This document shows, one piece after another, positions 43,417 to 57,916 of a stretch of 64,000 nucleotides of DNA (within the stretch, counting starts at the first letter, position 1; each line of letters opens with the position of its first letter). The stretch comes from Fluctibacter halophilus (GTDB taxonomy: Bacteria > Pseudomonadota > Gammaproteobacteria > Enterobacterales > Alteromonadaceae): positions 310,001 through 374,000 of the forward strand of contig NZ_JAJEWP010000002.1 in assembly GCF_020687825.1 (NCBI RefSeq). The letters run 5' to 3'. The translations under genes were made by a program, and so were the position numbers. A model generated the notes under the pieces. That model was not told the origin of the DNA. It was given only the letters and a program-made list of their open reading frames with translations, and ran no database searches.

Positions 43417-44049
43417 TCAATGAAAGGTCTTCCAATCAATGTCGGTTGACAGCAGTAATTCACGTAAACTTAACGGGCGGGGCTGGGATCTGCCACGGTG
43501 GCTCCAGCTGTGGCCACAACAGGCGGCAGTACAGGTGACCTTATTGGCCGGCAACAGGCGTTTATGGCGGTATTGATGGGTGTCAGGTGACAACGGGCTG
43601 CCGTCGAAATGAAACCAGCCATGTTTGTTGACGTGAACGCGGCGCTGCTCGGTATCGATACGATCCACCGAGTCCAGTTCAATGTGCTGATGGCCAAGAT
43701 CCGACACACACACCGGGATCACCAGTCCGGGTCGAACATATTGGTGTAGCCAGGCTTGTGTTTTGTCTTCAGGGTATCGATCGGCCGGGCATTTGGCCGC
43801 TTGCTTGGCCTGCCAGCTACCATTGTGGACATCAACCGCAATCGGGGCTTTACTGCACAACAATTGTTCTGCGGCACGCTTGATATGATGACTCAGACCA
43901 CCGATGCGTCGTTGCAGCAAGCTGAGGTTCGGGGATGTCAGTGCCGCCAATGCCGCCAGCTCTCGTTCATACAAGGCATTACATAACTCAGCGAATTGTT
44001 GTTGTCGCTGATCATCGGCAAAAATGTCGACTTGCTGGTGCGGATCCAT
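43417..44049 (-). CDS. Conserved-type hypothetical protein between eno and leu
   Basis: A 210-residue soluble protein, not assigned. The N-terminal half is helical (QQQFAELCNALYERELAALAALTSPNLSLLQRRIGGLSHHIKRAAEQLL). The second half is strand-rich with His/Cys (NKVTCTAACCGHSWSH) and ends in a basic PRPLSLRELLLSTDIDWKTFH. The CTAACCGH cluster could bind a metal. ATG 44049 is the first start. It lies downstream of eno behind a strong terminator and upstream of the leu promoter, so it probably has its own promoter. Confidence 0.7.
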   Translation of the reverse strand: MDPHQQVDIFADDQRQQQFAELCNALYERELAALAALTSPNLSLLQRRIGGLSHHIKRAAEQLLCSKAPIAVDVHNGSWQAKQAAKCPADRYPEDKTQAWLHQYVRPGLVIPVCVSDLGHQHIELDSVDRIDTEQRRVHVNKHGWFHFDGSPLSPDTHQYRHKRLLPANKVTCTAACCGHSWSHRGRSQPRPLSLRELLLSTDIDWKTFH

Positions 44050-44090
44050 AGCTGGTGGTGGGCGCTGTTAAGACTGCTGTGATGTCATGC

Positions 44091-44140
44091 TAAAACAAAA
44101 CCCACCGTCGCTCAAAATTCCTTTTGCTCGACGGTGGGTT
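44091..44140 (-). terminator. Strong terminator of eno
   Basis: On the minus strand AACCCACCGTCG pairs over 12 bp with CGACGGTGGGTT (plus 44099-44110 and 44129-44140), followed by TTGTTTTAG. It lies 19 bp beyond the eno stop codon. Confidence 0.93.
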
Positions 44141-44158
44141 ATTAGCAGATGTCAGTGC

Positions 44159-47218
<3,060 letters not shown>

Positions 47219-47245
47219 CTACCGGACGGCGTGACAGTATACGCG

Positions 47246-47292
47246 AAAAGTGCCGTTCCCTCAATCTGCAATCACAGGGAAACGGCGTTTTT
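47246..47292 (-). terminator. Terminator after mutS
   Basis: On the minus strand GCCGTTTCCCT pairs with AGGGAACGGC (one bulged base) and ACTTTT follows. It begins about 20 bp after the mutS stop and separates mutS from pyrG. Confidence 0.65.
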
Positions 47293-47309
47293 TACGCTGG
47301 TCCAATCAA

Positions 47310-49928
47310 TTAGCGGGTCTGGCGGTTCAATTGCTTCAGTTCGTACAGCAGTGTCAGCGCCTCGCGCGGCGTCAGATCGTCGGGATTGATGCTGTCTAAT
47401 TTGTCGAGCACCGGATCCGGTGCACTAAACCCCAGTTGTTGTGGCTCAGGTTCCACCGGCGTGGTACTGATTGCCGCCGACGGACTTTGCTCCAGTTCCT
47501 GAAGTTTATGCTTGGCCACCGCGATGACTGCCCGCGGCACGCCGGCCAGTTGGGCGACCTGCAGGCCATAGCTGCGGCTGGCTGGTCCTTCCTGAACCGC
47601 GTGCATAAAGCGGATCTGATCATCGTGCTCCAGTGCATCCAGATGGACATTGGCCAGTGCATCACGCTGTTCGGCCAGGGCGGTCAGTTCGAAGTAGTGG
47701 GTGGCAAACAGGGTGTAGGCGGAGATTTGCTGGGCCAGGTACTCAGCACATGCCCAGGCCAGTGACAAACCATCGTAGGTACTGGTGCCACGACCAATCT
47801 CATCCATTAACACCAGGCTATTGGCGGTGGCGTTGTTGAGTATATTGGCGGTTTCCGTCATCTCTACCATGAAGGTTGAGCGGCCTGATGCCAGATCGTC
47901 CGAAGCACCGATGCGGGTAAAAATGCGATCAATAGGACCAATACGGGCATTTTCAGCCGGCACAAAGCTGCCGACATAAGCGAGCAATACGATCAGCGCC
48001 GTTTGACGCATGTAAGTGGACTTACCGCCCATGTTGGGGCCGGTAATGATCAGCATGCGCCGGGTCATGTCCATCGCCAGTGGGTTAGCGATGAAGGGAT
48101 CGTTCATGACTTCTTCGACCACCGGGTGTCGACCCTGATCAAAGTGGATCCCGGGCGATGTCTGCAAGGTTGGGCGATGGTAGTTAAGGCTTTGTGCCCG
48201 TTCCGCCAGGGTATTCAGTACATCCAGCTCTGCCAGTGCCATGGCGCAGTGGATCAGGGCATCCAGGTGCGGCAGGCATCGGTCAAACAGTTCCTCGTAC
48301 AGGCGCTTTTCCAGTGCCAGTGCGCGGCTCTGACTGGTCAGCACTTTGTCTTCGTGGGCTTTGAGCTCCGCAATGATGTAGCGTTCGTTGTTTTTTAGGG
48401 TCTGACGGCGCACATACTCTTCAGGCACCAGATGGGCCTGGCTCTTGCCGATCTCAATGTAATACCCGTGCACTTTGTTATAGGCCACTTTCAGGCTGGC
48501 AATGCCGGTGCGCTCTTTTTCCCGGGTTTCGAGGGCGTGCAGATAGTCTGTTGCTCCTTTGGCCAGGTTGCGCAACTCATCCAGCTCCTCGTTGTAGCCT
48601 TCGGCAATGACGCCACCATCACGGATCAATACGGGGGGATTATCCACGATGGCCTGGTTTAACAATGCGTGAAGCTCATCAAAGGTTGGCATGTCGTTGT
48701 ACAGCGACGCCAGGCGTTTGGCACTGCTGTTCAGTGACGCCAGGGTAGTGCGCAGAGACGGCAAAATTGCAAATGCCTGGCGCATGCGGGTGAAATCCCT
48801 TGGCCGTGCGGAGCGCATTGCCAGTCGGGCCAGTACCCGTTCCAGATCGCCGACTTGCTTGAGGTCTGTCTGGATGCTGTCCATGTCGCCCTCCAGCAGG
48901 GCTGCAATCGCATCCTGGCGGCCGTTTAATGTGTCGATGTCGGTCAGTGGGCGGTGTAACCATCGCTGCAACAAGCGACTGCCCATTGCTGTGGCGGTGC
49001 GATCGAGTACCCAGGCCAGGGTATTTTCGGTACCGCCTGACAGGTTCTGGGTCAGTTCCAGGTTGCGGCGGGTTGCTGCATCCAGGATCACCGCATCGTG
49101 GTGCGATTCCAGCCGGATGGCGCGAATATGGGGCAAGGCATTACGTTGGGTGTCTTTCACATACTGCATCACACAGCCGGCTGCACACAATCCCAGCGTC
49201 GCGTCTTGAACACCAAACCCACGCAGCTCGCGAGTGCCGAATTGCTGATTCAACTGAGTAATGGCGGTATCGAGATCAAAGTCCCACGGTGCGCGGCGGC
49301 GGGTGCCTTTGCGGTCGGCAATCAGATGACTGTGACTGAAATCCTCCGGGTATAACAGTTCGGCGGGATCGGTGCGCTGCAATTCTGCCAGCAGGGCTTC
49401 TTCGTCATTCAACTCAGATAACGCAAACCGTCCGCTGGTGATGTCCAGGGTGGCATAACCAAAACGATTGTCATGACCGTATACTGCAGCCAGGATGTTG
49501 TCCTGGCGGTCGTTGAGCAGGGCTTCGTCAGACACGGTTCCCGGCGTAACGATACGTTGTACCCGTCTTTCTACCGGGCCTTTGCTGGTGGCAGGGTCAC
49601 CGACTTGTTCGCAGATCGCCACCGATTCGCCCATTTTTACCAGCCGCGCGAGGTAATTTTCCACCGCGTGATAAGGTACACCGGCCATCGGGATAGCATT
49701 GCCACCGGATTTTCCCCGTGCAGTCAGGGAAATATCGAGTAATTCAGCAGCGCGCTTGGCATCGTCGTAAAACAATTCGTAAAAATCGCCCATACGGTAG
49801 AACAACAGGATGTCCGGATGATCAGCTTTGATTTTCAGGTACTGCTGCATCATCGGTGTGTGTTGTTCGAAAGTCTTGTCGGACGCTTGCTCTGCAATTT
49901 TGTTCAACGGCATAATGGGTGAATTCAC
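47310..49928 (-). CDS. mutS: MutS, DNA mismatch recognition protein
   Basis: An 872-residue MutS. The mismatch-contacting [11 protein letters not shown] is in domain I, near residue 45. The ATPase at the C-terminus has [34 protein letters not shown] (signature) and [12 protein letters not shown]. It finds mismatches and starts strand repair with MutL. GTG 49928 or ATG 49913 may be the start; the region between them is short and non-diagnostic. The divergent gene 22 bp away is pncC. Confidence 0.99.
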   Translation of the reverse strand: MNSPIMPLNKIAEQASDKTFEQHTPMMQQYLKIKADHPDILLFYRMGDFYELFYDDAKRAAELLDISLTARGKSGGNAIPMAGVPYHAVENYLARLVKMGESVAICEQVGDPATSKGPVERRVQRIVTPGTVSDEALLNDRQDNILAAVYGHDNRFGYATLDITSGRFALSELNDEEALLAELQRTDPAELLYPEDFSHSHLIADRKGTRRRAPWDFDLDTAITQLNQQFGTRELRGFGVQDATLGLCAAGCVMQYVKDTQRNALPHIRAIRLESHHDAVILDAATRRNLELTQNLSGGTENTLAWVLDRTATAMGSRLLQRWLHRPLTDIDTLNGRQDAIAALLEGDMDSIQTDLKQVGDLERVLARLAMRSARPRDFTRMRQAFAILPSLRTTLASLNSSAKRLASLYNDMPTFDELHALLNQAIVDNPPVLIRDGGVIAEGYNEELDELRNLAKGATDYLHALETREKERTGIASLKVAYNKVHGYYIEIGKSQAHLVPEEYVRRQTLKNNERYIIAELKAHEDKVLTSQSRALALEKRLYEELFDRCLPHLDALIHCAMALAELDVLNTLAERAQSLNYHRPTLQTSPGIHFDQGRHPVVEEVMNDPFIANPLAMDMTRRMLIITGPNMGGKSTYMRQTALIVLLAYVGSFVPAENARIGPIDRIFTRIGASDDLASGRSTFMVEMTETANILNNATANSLVLMDEIGRGTSTYDGLSLAWACAEYLAQQISAYTLFATHYFELTALAEQRDALANVHLDALEHDDQIRFMHAVQEGPASRSYGLQVAQLAGVPRAVIAVAKHKLQELEQSPSAAISTTPVEPEPQQLGFSAPDPVLDKLDSINPDDLTPREALTLLYELKQLNRQTR

Positions 49929-49949
49929 ACTTATTTTTTGGTTTTGGTT

Positions 49950-50435
49950 ATGAGGGATTCAATCCTGTCCTTGGCTGCCCAGTTGGGCGAACAGCTTGTT
50001 GCCCGCGATTGGCATGTCAGTACTGCCGAATCGTGCACCGGAGGCGGTATAGCATACGCGATTACCAGCACGGCGGGAAGCTCTGGCTGGTTCAATGAGG
50101 GTTTTGTGACCTATTCAAATGACGCCAAAATGGCGTTGTTGGGGGTTCCACAAAAGACCCTGGAAGAACACGGGGCAGTGTCCCGTCAGACGGTGGAGAA
50201 AATGGTCCAGGGGCTGGCCCAACGCACTGGCGCTCAGGCCAATGTTGTGGTCAGCGGCATTGCTGGCCCTGATGGCGGTTCTGAAACCAAGCCGGTGGGC
50301 ACGGTATGGTTCGGCTTTTTGGTGGACGGCGTGGTGCGTACCGAGGAGCGGCGCTTTTTCGGTGATCGGGCACAGGTCAGGGACAGTGCCATAGAGTACA
50401 GCCTGCAAAAATTACTGCAGTTGATTACAGATTGA
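49950..50435 (+). CDS. pncC: Nicotinamide-nucleotide amidase (CinA C-terminal family)
   Basis: A 161-residue PncC protein with [34 protein letters not shown] at the N-terminus and [23 protein letters not shown] in the middle, the marks of the CinA C-terminal domain. It deamidates NMN, returning it to the NAD cycle. The ATG at 49950 gives the family start; a TTG at 49938 is less likely. The gene lies immediately upstream of recA, as is common in proteobacteria. Confidence 0.95.
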   Translation: MRDSILSLAAQLGEQLVARDWHVSTAESCTGGGIAYAITSTAGSSGWFNEGFVTYSNDAKMALLGVPQKTLEEHGAVSRQTVEKMVQGLAQRTGAQANVVVSGIAGPDGGSETKPVGTVWFGFLVDGVVRTEERRFFGDRAQVRDSAIEYSLQKLLQLITD

Positions 50436-50464
50436 GCGATCGCAAAAAAAATCTAAAACAGGAC

Positions 50465-50492
50465 TTGTAACTGTATAACTATACAGTATACT
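50465..50492 (+). promoter_or_regulatory. recA promoter with LexA box
   Basis: -35 TTGTAA (50465-50470), a 16-bp spacer and -10 TATACT (50487-50492). The LexA box AACTGTATAACTATACAGTA (50469-50488) covers the spacer, with CTGT and ACAG separated by eight bases. It is the reference LexA site for judging the tandem sites at 6668-6707. Confidence 0.93.
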
Positions 50493-50578
50493 CCTGATCA
50501 ACTTAGCGACACTTCATTCACCTGTCTGTTAGCGAGAGGTTACGTCGAACAGGCAACAGAATAATAAGGGTTTTCCAA

Positions 50579-51613
50579 ATGGATGATAACAAATCTCGCG
50601 CATTGTCAGCCGCGCTCGGGCAGATTGAAAAGCAATTCGGTAAAGGCACCATCATGCGTCTGGGTGACAACCAGGCCATGGACATTGAATCCATCTCTAC
50701 TGGCTCTTTGAGCATCGATATTGCCTTGGGTATTGGCGGTCTGCCTTGCGGACGTGTGGTTGAGATTTACGGTCCTGAATCCAGTGGTAAGACAACCCTG
50801 ACGCTTCAGGTGATTGCGGAAGCGCAAAAGAAAGGGAAAACCTGTGCGTTTGTCGATGCGGAGCATGCATTGGATCCTGTTTATGCGGAGAAGCTGGGCG
50901 TTAACATCGACGATTTGCTGGTTTCTCAACCGGACACTGGTGAACAAGCGCTGGAAATCTGTGACATGTTGGTCCGTTCCGGTGCCGTTGACGTGGTTAT
51001 CGTCGACTCCGTTGCTGCCTTGACCCCTAAAGCTGAGATCGAAGGTGAGATGGGTGACAGCCACGTTGGCCTGCAAGCTCGACTGATGTCTCAGGCATTG
51101 CGTAAGCTTACCGCCAACATTAAACGCTCGAACACCTTGTGTATTTTCATCAACCAGATCCGGATGAAAATCGGCGTGATGTTTGGTAACCCTGAAACCA
51201 CCACAGGTGGTAACGCGTTGAAGTTCTACTCCTCTGTGCGTCTCGATATCCGTCGTATTGGTGCGATTAAAGACGGCGATGAAGTGGTGGGTAACGAAAC
51301 CCGCGTGAAAGTGGTGAAAAATAAAGTCGCCCCTCCGTTTAAGCAGGCGGAATTCCAAATCATGTACGGTGAAGGGATCAGTAAAGAAGCCGAACTGATT
51401 GATTTGGGCGTGAAGCAGAAACTGGTTGAGAAAGCGGGTGCTTGGTACAGCTATAACGGCGACCGTATTGGTCAGGGCAAAGCCAATGTTGTTCGCTTCC
51501 TGAAAGAGAATCCGCAGATTGCTAACGACATTGAGCAGAAAATCCGTGCTGAACTACTGTTGCCAAAAACAGTGAAAGAAGAAGAAAAGCCGGAAAGTGA
51601 AGAAGTTTTGTAA
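50579..51613 (+). CDS. recA: RecA recombinase
   Basis: A 344-residue RecA. Walker [14 protein letters not shown], the catalytic Glu region [10 protein letters not shown], Walker [12 protein letters not shown]1/L2 DNA-binding loops ([34 protein letters not shown]) and an acidic C-terminus ([11 protein letters not shown]). It drives homologous recombination and LexA autocleavage. A Rho-independent terminator follows within 55 bp and no recX gene is present; the next gene is oadG. Confidence 0.99.
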   Translation: MDDNKSRALSAALGQIEKQFGKGTIMRLGDNQAMDIESISTGSLSIDIALGIGGLPCGRVVEIYGPESSGKTTLTLQVIAEAQKKGKTCAFVDAEHALDPVYAEKLGVNIDDLLVSQPDTGEQALEICDMLVRSGAVDVVIVDSVAALTPKAEIEGEMGDSHVGLQARLMSQALRKLTANIKRSNTLCIFINQIRMKIGVMFGNPETTTGGNALKFYSSVRLDIRRIGAIKDGDEVVGNETRVKVVKNKVAPPFKQAEFQIMYGEGISKEAELIDLGVKQKLVEKAGAWYSYNGDRIGQGKANVVRFLKENPQIANDIEQKIRAELLLPKTVKEEEKPESEEVL

Positions 51614-51644
51614 GCGCTGAACGACTCCCGAGTCGAGCCTTTTA

Positions 51645-51670
51645 CCCCGCCCAATGTGGCGGGGTTTTTT
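51645..51670 (+). terminator. Rho-independent terminator of recA
   Basis: CCCCGCC and GGCGGGG pair around CAATGT, followed by six or more Ts. Ends the recA transcript, so any RecA regulator such as RecX is not co-transcribed here. Confidence 0.93.
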
Positions 51671-51940
51671 GTGCCTGAAAGAATGTCCGTTGAACCCTGG
51701 CTATTATGCGATGTGAGTGCCACATTAGTTCCAGTGATGCCGAGTATGGTACAAATAAATACGCTGAAGTAAAGGTTACTAAAATGTAAAAATATGCGGT
51801 TTTGATGGGTAAAAATGCACTTATTGGCCAAAATCCGCCATAAAAGGGCATTTCATATGCATAAATGGCCCATCTGATTGGTTGTTTTTTGCCAGACAGC
51901 ATGATACTTATTTTCGACCTTTTCCAATCCGAGAGATGCT

Positions 51941-52195
51941 ATGCAACAGGACATAGGCCAACTACTGATTGAGGCAGCGACTTTGCTAGTGGCTGGTATG
52001 ACATTTGTCTTTTTGTTTTTAACCTTGCTCATCGGTGCCATTCACGTGATCGCATGGATAAATCAACGATTAGGGGCAGAACCGACTATCGAGCACGCCG
52101 TTGCGGCTCCCGCGGCAAATCCCACCGAGCCATCTCAAGGGGTGATCAGTGCGATTAGCGCGGCTGTTCATCAATACCGAAAACAACACCGTTAA
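51941..52195 (+). CDS. oadG: OadG, oxaloacetate decarboxylase gamma chain
   Basis: An 84-residue protein with one membrane helix (residues 12-40, [26 protein letters not shown]) and a short soluble tail with HAVAAPAA and HQYRKQHR. OadG assembles the sodium-pumping decarboxylase and ends with a histidine-containing, metal-associated tail. ATG 51941 is the first start. It begins the oadGAB operon, 25 bp before oadA. Confidence 0.88.
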   Translation: MQQDIGQLLIEAATLLVAGMTFVFLFLTLLIGAIHVIAWINQRLGAEPTIEHAVAAPAANPTEPSQGVISAISAAVHQYRKQHR

Positions 52196-52220
52196 TAAGC
52201 CATCCACAGGGAGAAACACT

Positions 52221-53999
52221 ATGTCTAAGCCGTTGGCCATTACTGAATTGGTCCTGCGTGATGCGCATCAGTCACTGCTGGCAACCCGTTTGCGCTTGGA
52301 AGATATGCTTCCGATTGCTGAAAAGCTCGACAAAATGGGCTATTGGTCTGTGGAGTCCTGGGGCGGTGCAACCTTTGACGCCTGTATCCGTTATCTGGGT
52401 GAAGACCCGTGGGAGCGCATTCGAGCCCTGAAACAGGCCATGCCAAATACCCGTCAGCAGATGTTGCTGCGAGGACAGAATTTGTTGGGCTACCGGCACT
52501 ATGCTGACGACGTGGTGGAAAAGTTCGTCGAACGGGCACACACCAACGGTGTCGATGTGTTCCGGATATTCGATGCGATGAACGATGTTCGTAACCTGAA
52601 AACCGCGATTCATGCTGCGGTAAATTGTGGTGCCCATGCGCAGGGGACAATTTCCTATACCGTCAGTCCGGTACATAACAACCAGTTGTGGTTGGACATG
52701 GCGAAGCAGCTGGAAGATCTTGGCGTGCACTCTATCTGCATTAAAGACATGGCGGGACTGCTTAAACCTTATGATTGTGAAGCGCTGATTGGTGGTTTGA
52801 AAGAGGCTGTGTCTGTGCCCATTGCCATGCAATGCCATGCCACCACTGGTCTTAGCACAGCAACCTACCAGAAAGCCATTGATGCAGGCATCGATATGCT
52901 CGATACGGCGATTTCTTCTATGAGTATGACCTATGGTCACACCGCAACGGAAACCATTGCCGCTATTGTCGAAGGAACAGAGCGGGACACTGGCCTTGAT
53001 CTTGAAGCGCTGGAGGACATTGCCGCTTACTTCCGTGATGTGCGCAAAAAGTACGCACAGTTTGAAGGTTCCCTGAAAGGCGTTGATGGACGGATCCTGA
53101 CGGCCCAGGTGCCCGGTGGTATGTTAACGAACATGGAAAGTCAGCTTAAAGAGCAACAGGCTGCAGATAAATTGGACGAGGTGCTTAAAGAGATCCCGCG
53201 AGTTCGCGAAGATCTCGGGTTCATCCCGCTGGTAACACCAACGTCGCAGATCGTCGGTACCCAGGCTGTGCTCAATGTGCTGACCGGTGAACGCTATAAG
53301 TCGATTACCAAAGAAACCGCCGGTGTACTGAAAGGCGAGTATGGTGCCACCGCTGCACCGGTAAATGCCGAACTGCAACAGCGCGTGCTGGATGGCGAAG
53401 AGGCCATCACCTGTCGACCTGCTGATCGCATTGCACCGGAATTGGACTCCCTTGACGTGGAACTGGGTGAACTGGCCCAGAGCAATGGCATCACGTTGGC
53501 CACCGATAAAATTGATGATGTTCTTACCTACGCGTTATTTCCGCAAATTGGGCTTAAATTCCTGCAAAATCGCGGCAATCCGGATGCGTTTGAACCCGCA
53601 CCAGGTACTGAAGCACCTGCCGATGTGCCGACTGCTAATGCCCAGCCCGCCAGTGGTGGAGCTGAAGCGTACTCTGTGCGTGTGGACGGAAAAGTGTATG
53701 AAGTGGAAGTGGCACCCAGCGGGGCTTTGTCTTCAGTGACAGCCAGTTCCGCTTCAGCGCCAGCGCCTGCTGCCTCTGCACCTGCGGGACAAGTTCAGAA
53801 TGCCCCGCTATCCGGCAATATTTTCAAGGTACTGGTGCAACCCGGTGATACCGTCGCAAAAGGTGATGTGGTAATCGTCATGGAAGCGATGAAGATGGAG
53901 ACGGAGGTGCGCGCACAGTTCGACGGTACGATCAGCAATGTAATGGTTAAAACCGGCGACAGTGTGCAGTCCGGTCAGCCATTACTGGCGATGGGGTAA
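52221..53999 (+). CDS. oadA: OadA, oxaloacetate decarboxylase alpha chain
   Basis: A 592-residue biotin-dependent carboxyltransferase. The barrel begins [21 protein letters not shown] and holds [12 protein letters not shown] and [14 protein letters not shown], followed by the conserved-carboxylase middle domain. An Ala/Pro-rich linker (about 465-520) leads to the biotinyl domain with EAMKMETE, target Lys558. It decarboxylates oxaloacetate, passing CO2 via biotin to OadB. The real start is ATG 52221 (AGGGAGAAACACT before it); upstream GTG 52149 overlaps oadG and is not used. Confidence 0.98.
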   Translation: MSKPLAITELVLRDAHQSLLATRLRLEDMLPIAEKLDKMGYWSVESWGGATFDACIRYLGEDPWERIRALKQAMPNTRQQMLLRGQNLLGYRHYADDVVEKFVERAHTNGVDVFRIFDAMNDVRNLKTAIHAAVNCGAHAQGTISYTVSPVHNNQLWLDMAKQLEDLGVHSICIKDMAGLLKPYDCEALIGGLKEAVSVPIAMQCHATTGLSTATYQKAIDAGIDMLDTAISSMSMTYGHTATETIAAIVEGTERDTGLDLEALEDIAAYFRDVRKKYAQFEGSLKGVDGRILTAQVPGGMLTNMESQLKEQQAADKLDEVLKEIPRVREDLGFIPLVTPTSQIVGTQAVLNVLTGERYKSITKETAGVLKGEYGATAAPVNAELQQRVLDGEEAITCRPADRIAPELDSLDVELGELAQSNGITLATDKIDDVLTYALFPQIGLKFLQNRGNPDAFEPAPGTEAPADVPTANAQPASGGAEAYSVRVDGKVYEVEVAPSGALSSVTASSASAPAPAASAPAGQVQNAPLSGNIFKVLVQPGDTVAKGDVVIVMEAMKMETEVRAQFDGTISNVMVKTGDSVQSGQPLLAMG

Positions 54000-54002
54000 G
54001 CC

Positions 54003-55133
54003 ATGGAGAAGCTCGCTATTTTATGGGACAGCACGGCACTGGCCCACTTTGAGACCGGCCAGATTGTAATGATGCTGGTGGGCTTTTTGCTGCTCTACCT
54101 GGCGATCGTGCGGAAGTTCGAGCCCTTGTTGTTGCTGCCGATTGGCTTTGGTGCGTTGTTGACCAATATCCCGTTGGCAGGTTTCAGTGAAGCAGGAGGG
54201 CTGCTGTACTACGTCTATAAAGTCGGTATCGACACCGGTGTTTTCCCTCTGTTGATCTTCATGGGGGTCGGCGCCTTGACCGACTTTGGGGCGTTGATTG
54301 CAAATCCTCGGATGTTATTGCTGGGGGCGGCCGCCCAGTTCGGCATTTTCGCCACCCTGTTCGGTGCTATTGCGCTCAACTATATTCCAGGCTTCGAATT
54401 CACCCTAAAAGATGCCTCCGCGATTGCCATTATCGGTGGAGCGGATGGACCAACCGCCATCTTCCTGGCATCGAAGCTGGCTCCGGAGCTGTTGGGCGCG
54501 ATTGCCGTTGCTGCGTATTCTTACATGGCATTGGTGCCGATCATCCAGCCGCCGATCATGAAGGCCCTGACCACTCAACAGGAACGTGAAATTGAGATGT
54601 TACAGCTTCGGGAAGTGTCGCGGCGAGAGAAGATCATTTTCCCCCTGGCAGTACTGCTGTTAACCATTCTGTTTCTGCCCACGGCGACCCCTTTGGTTGG
54701 GATGTTTTGTTTGGGCAATCTGATGCGCGAAAGTGGCGTTGTGGATCGCCTCAGCAACACGGCGCAAAATGAGCTCATCAACATTGTGACCATATTCCTG
54801 GGCTTGGCAGTGGGGTCAAAGCTATCGGCTGACAAGTTCCTGACCCTGGAAACCCTCGGCATTCTGGGCTTGGGTGCCGTTGCCTTTGCGATTGGTACAG
54901 CGGCTGGCGTATTGATGGCGAAATTGATGGCCAGGTTCAGCAGTAATCCAATTAACCCGCTGATTGGTGCGGCAGGTGTATCCGCCGTGCCGATGGCAGC
55001 CAGGGTGGTCAATAAGGTCGGGCTACAAGCCAACCCACATAACTTCCTGTTGATGCATGCGATGGGACCAAACGTCGCCGGCGTATTGGGATCGGCGGTG
55101 GCAGCCGGGATCCTGTTGGCACTGGTTGGTTAG
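54003..55133 (+). CDS. oadB: OadB, sodium-pumping decarboxylase beta chain
   Basis: A 376-residue integral membrane protein with about nine helices. It holds [27 protein letters not shown], the conserved [19 protein letters not shown] and [15 protein letters not shown]. The conserved Asp in the first of these (GALTDFGA) and the GGADGPT loop form the sodium/carboxybiotin site. It couples carboxybiotin decarboxylation to sodium export. Start is four bases after the oadA stop. Confidence 0.98.
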   Translation: MEKLAILWDSTALAHFETGQIVMMLVGFLLLYLAIVRKFEPLLLLPIGFGALLTNIPLAGFSEAGGLLYYVYKVGIDTGVFPLLIFMGVGALTDFGALIANPRMLLLGAAAQFGIFATLFGAIALNYIPGFEFTLKDASAIAIIGGADGPTAIFLASKLAPELLGAIAVAAYSYMALVPIIQPPIMKALTTQQEREIEMLQLREVSRREKIIFPLAVLLLTILFLPTATPLVGMFCLGNLMRESGVVDRLSNTAQNELINIVTIFLGLAVGSKLSADKFLTLETLGILGLGAVAFAIGTAAGVLMAKLMARFSSNPINPLIGAAGVSAVPMAARVVNKVGLQANPHNFLLMHAMGPNVAGVLGSAVAAGILLALVG

Positions 55134-55145
55134 GTTTCAGCACAC

Positions 55146-55173
55146 AAAAAAGGGCGCCAGGCGCCCTTTTTTT
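55146..55173. terminator. Bidirectional terminator after oadB
   Basis: AAAAAAGGGCGC and GCGCCCTTTTTTT arms with a CAG loop, lying between the oadB stop and the convergent chemoreceptor stop. Confidence 0.93.
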
Positions 55174-55190
55174 ATTGCACAACGTAGTCA

Positions 55191-57035
55191 CTACGCTTTG
55201 AACTGGGCGATATTTTTGCGCAGGTTGGAGGCCTGACTGGCGACTTCCTCACTGGCTTGCTCGTTAACGCTAACGTTGCGCATCGTGTCTTCTGACAAGT
55301 CGCGAATGTTAACCACATTCTGATTCACCTCAGAAGCAACGTGGCTTTGTTGTTCAATTGCAGTGGCAATTTGGGTTGTCATATCGAGAATGGTATTCAC
55401 TTCGTCGCTGATTTCATTCAGGCGTTCCATGGCCTTATCGGCTTGCTCATCACTGCTTGCTCCTTCTTGCTGACAGGCTTTCATCTCGGTGACAATTTGC
55501 TGCGTACGTTCTTGCAGCGCCGTAATGATAGATTCAATCTGGCTGGTCGATTCCTGCGTGCGCATAGCAAGGGTTCTGACTTCATCCGCCACAACGGCGA
55601 AGCCTCTGCCTTGCTCACCAGCCCGGGCAGCTTCAATGGCCGCGTTCAATGCCAGCAGGTTGGTTTGTTCTGCGATACCGCGTATGACCTCCAGCACCGT
55701 GCCGATGGTGTGGCTGTCTTTCTCCAGTTCTCCCACTGCACCGGCAGCACTTTCAAGCCGTTTAACCAGGTTACGTATTGAGGTCACCGTATCGCCGACC
55801 TGGTTGCGGCCGTGTTGCGCATTGTCATTGGTGGAACGGGCTTTGTCCGCCGTGTTCTCGGTGTTGGTGGCAATTTCCTGGATAGTCGCGCCCATTTGGG
55901 TGATGGCAGTAGCGACCATTTCGGTTTCGTCTTGTTGGGTTTTCATACCCTCGGCGGTATCGTTGGTGGCGGTAGCGAGTTGCGCGGTGGCCGTATCGAG
56001 GTTTTCAAGGGCGACATTGATCGATTTGATCAAATCCTGCACGTCATTCAGCAGTGAATTGATGTCTTTACTGAATTGGGTGATCTCGTCGTTGCCTTCC
56101 TCATCAAGACGTAAGCTGAAATCATGCTCTCTTTGTACCCGGGCGATTTGCGAGGAGGCCTGTTGTAGTGGTTGATTGATTGAGCGTGCTAACACCAGAA
56201 TCATGCCCGATACCAGCGCCAGAACGACCACAAATACGGTCAGCCCAACCGCTTGCAATTGTGACAGTGACGCGTTGATTTCGTCATTCAGTTGTTCGGA
56301 CATGGCGTCAAGAATGTCTTCGGTAGCCTGAATCGCTTTTCGCATAGAGCCTTCAGCGCCTTCGCCAGGGGTCAGGCCTCTCGCCTTTGTACCGTCAACC
56401 AGCGCGTTAAAACTGTCGGTGTATTGTTGAGCCTGGGATGCCAGGGCCCCCGGTATCTGCTGGTTTAACTGGCGCGACAGGTCATTGAATTCTGCGACAT
56501 CCTCAACGGTCCGTCGCAGAATAAAGTCTTTCTCATGGCGTCGCATTTGTAGCAAGGTGGTCAGTGCTCTATCGTTACTCACCAGCCCTTGTTCTACCTG
56601 CCGAGCGGCGGCTCGAAGCTGGCCTTGCAAGCCATCTTCTTCACTAAAGCCAATGTTACGTTCAATGCTGACCAGATCTTCAAAAGTACTGGAGTAGTCG
56701 TTGACCAGACTACGGAATTGTCCCACCTGGCGGGTATCAATACCCAAATCGTCAAGGTTTTTGCTCAGGGCAGTGGCTGTGGCCTGCAACTTTGCGACCA
56801 CTTTTTTGTGACGTTCAGGGTATTTTTCCTGTTTGCGCATCAGGAAGTCTTTTTCATGCCGCCGCAACATCAGCATGTCGACGGTCAGACTGTCTACCTG
56901 TCCTTTGGCTTCAGACAGTGAACCGGTAGTACTGGCTTGATATAACTGCAGTACCAGCATTACCGCCATGGCGGTAAGGGCAATAATGCCAATTAAAACC
57001 AGTCGGAATTTGATTGTTAACGTTCGAATTTGCAT
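55191..57035 (-). CDS. Methyl-accepting chemotaxis protein with an HBM sensor domain
   Basis: A 614-residue chemoreceptor. An N-terminal helix (10-30) and a second one at about 266-288 flank a periplasmic helical domain. That domain has repeated RRHEKDF (residues 55 and 165 region), the mark of a helical bimodular (HBM) sensor. A HAMP domain follows ([21 protein letters not shown]), and the signalling tip is at 440-480 with [39 protein letters not shown]. The C-terminal end lacks the CheR pentapeptide. HBM receptors often sense organic acids such as TCA intermediates. Confidence 0.93.
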   Translation of the reverse strand: MQIRTLTIKFRLVLIGIIALTAMAVMLVLQLYQASTTGSLSEAKGQVDSLTVDMLMLRRHEKDFLMRKQEKYPERHKKVVAKLQATATALSKNLDDLGIDTRQVGQFRSLVNDYSSTFEDLVSIERNIGFSEEDGLQGQLRAAARQVEQGLVSNDRALTTLLQMRRHEKDFILRRTVEDVAEFNDLSRQLNQQIPGALASQAQQYTDSFNALVDGTKARGLTPGEGAEGSMRKAIQATEDILDAMSEQLNDEINASLSQLQAVGLTVFVVVLALVSGMILVLARSINQPLQQASSQIARVQREHDFSLRLDEEGNDEITQFSKDINSLLNDVQDLIKSINVALENLDTATAQLATATNDTAEGMKTQQDETEMVATAITQMGATIQEIATNTENTADKARSTNDNAQHGRNQVGDTVTSIRNLVKRLESAAGAVGELEKDSHTIGTVLEVIRGIAEQTNLLALNAAIEAARAGEQGRGFAVVADEVRTLAMRTQESTSQIESIITALQERTQQIVTEMKACQQEGASSDEQADKAMERLNEISDEVNTILDMTTQIATAIEQQSHVASEVNQNVVNIRDLSEDTMRNVSVNEQASEEVASQASNLRKNIAQFKA

Positions 57036-57136
57036 AGCTACACCCTGTACCTAACACTGAGACTTCTGTATCGGAATCGACGTTTGAAACGTTAGTTAAG
57101 TCTAGGACGTAAAATGAATTTTTGCGTAACTACCCG

Positions 57137-57916
57137 CTATCGGTTGATCAAAGATTGGTGCGCCATGACCAGTTTTTCGGTGTATTCACTTTTGGGCCAA
57201 TTAAACACGGTTTCGGTTTTGCCGGATTCGACCACCAGGCCTTTCTGCATCACCAGTAATCGGTCGCTGATGTGGCGCACAATGCCAAGGTTGTGCGATA
57301 TAAACACAAAGCCGAGGCCCAGTTCACGTTGCAGTGCCATGATCAGGTTAACGGTCTGTGAGCGAACCGACGGATCCAGAGCCGCAAAAGGTTCATCCGC
57401 AACGATGACCTGGGGATCCAATACTAAAGCACGGGCGAGGCCGACACGCTGACGTTGGCCGTCTGACAGCATGTGTCGATAAAAGAACTGATGATCCGGT
57501 AACAACCCAACGAGTTTAAGGGTATTAACCACTTTTTCCTGACGGGCTCTGGCGTCCAGTTGGGTATTTAGCTTTAACGGTTCTTCCAGGATTCGCCCCA
57601 CTGACAGGCCAGGGTTGAGCGATTCATTGCTGTGCTGGAAAATCATTCGGATGTTCAGGCAGCGCTGTTTAATATTGAACGGATCGAGTTTCTGACCATT
57701 GAGGAAAATATGTCCTCCACTTGGTCGTTCGGCCCCTACCAATAAACGCGCCAGCAATGATTTCCCAGAGCCGTTGTCGCCGATGATGGCAAGGGTTTCA
57801 CCCGCGTTGATTTCAAAGCTGACCGGGCTGAGGGTAAAGCGCTCCTCACTGCCCAACCAACCTTGTCGCTTACGAATGGTGTAGGTCAAATCCTGGACCG
57901 AGAGCAGTGCCGTCAT
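57137..57916 (-). CDS. sapF: SapF, ABC transporter ATPase
   Basis: A 259-residue ATPase. Walker A GDNGSGKSLLARL, signature LSDGQRQRVGLARALVL, Walker B VIVADEPFAALD and the H-loop FISHNLG. It belongs to the Opp/Sap class and works with SapD. ATG 57916 is preferred to the frame from 57946 because it overlaps the sapD stop by ATGA. Last gene of the pspF-sapABCDF operon. Confidence 0.93.
   Translation of the reverse strand: MTALLSVQDLTYTIRKRQGWLGSEERFTLSPVSFEINAGETLAIIGDNGSGKSLLARLLVGAERPSGGHIFLNGQKLDPFNIKQRCLNIRMIFQHSNESLNPGLSVGRILEEPLKLNTQLDARARQEKVVNTLKLVGLLPDHQFFYRHMLSDGQRQRVGLARALVLDPQVIVADEPFAALDPSVRSQTVNLIMALQRELGLGFVFISHNLGIVRHISDRLLVMQKGLVVESGKTETVFNWPKSEYTEKLVMAHQSLINR

Noticed and set aside
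52149-52220. Upstream GTG start for oadA
   Set aside because: Overlaps the oadG coding region and adds 24 residues absent from the family. The ATG at 52221 has a Shine-Dalgarno and gives the usual N-terminus.
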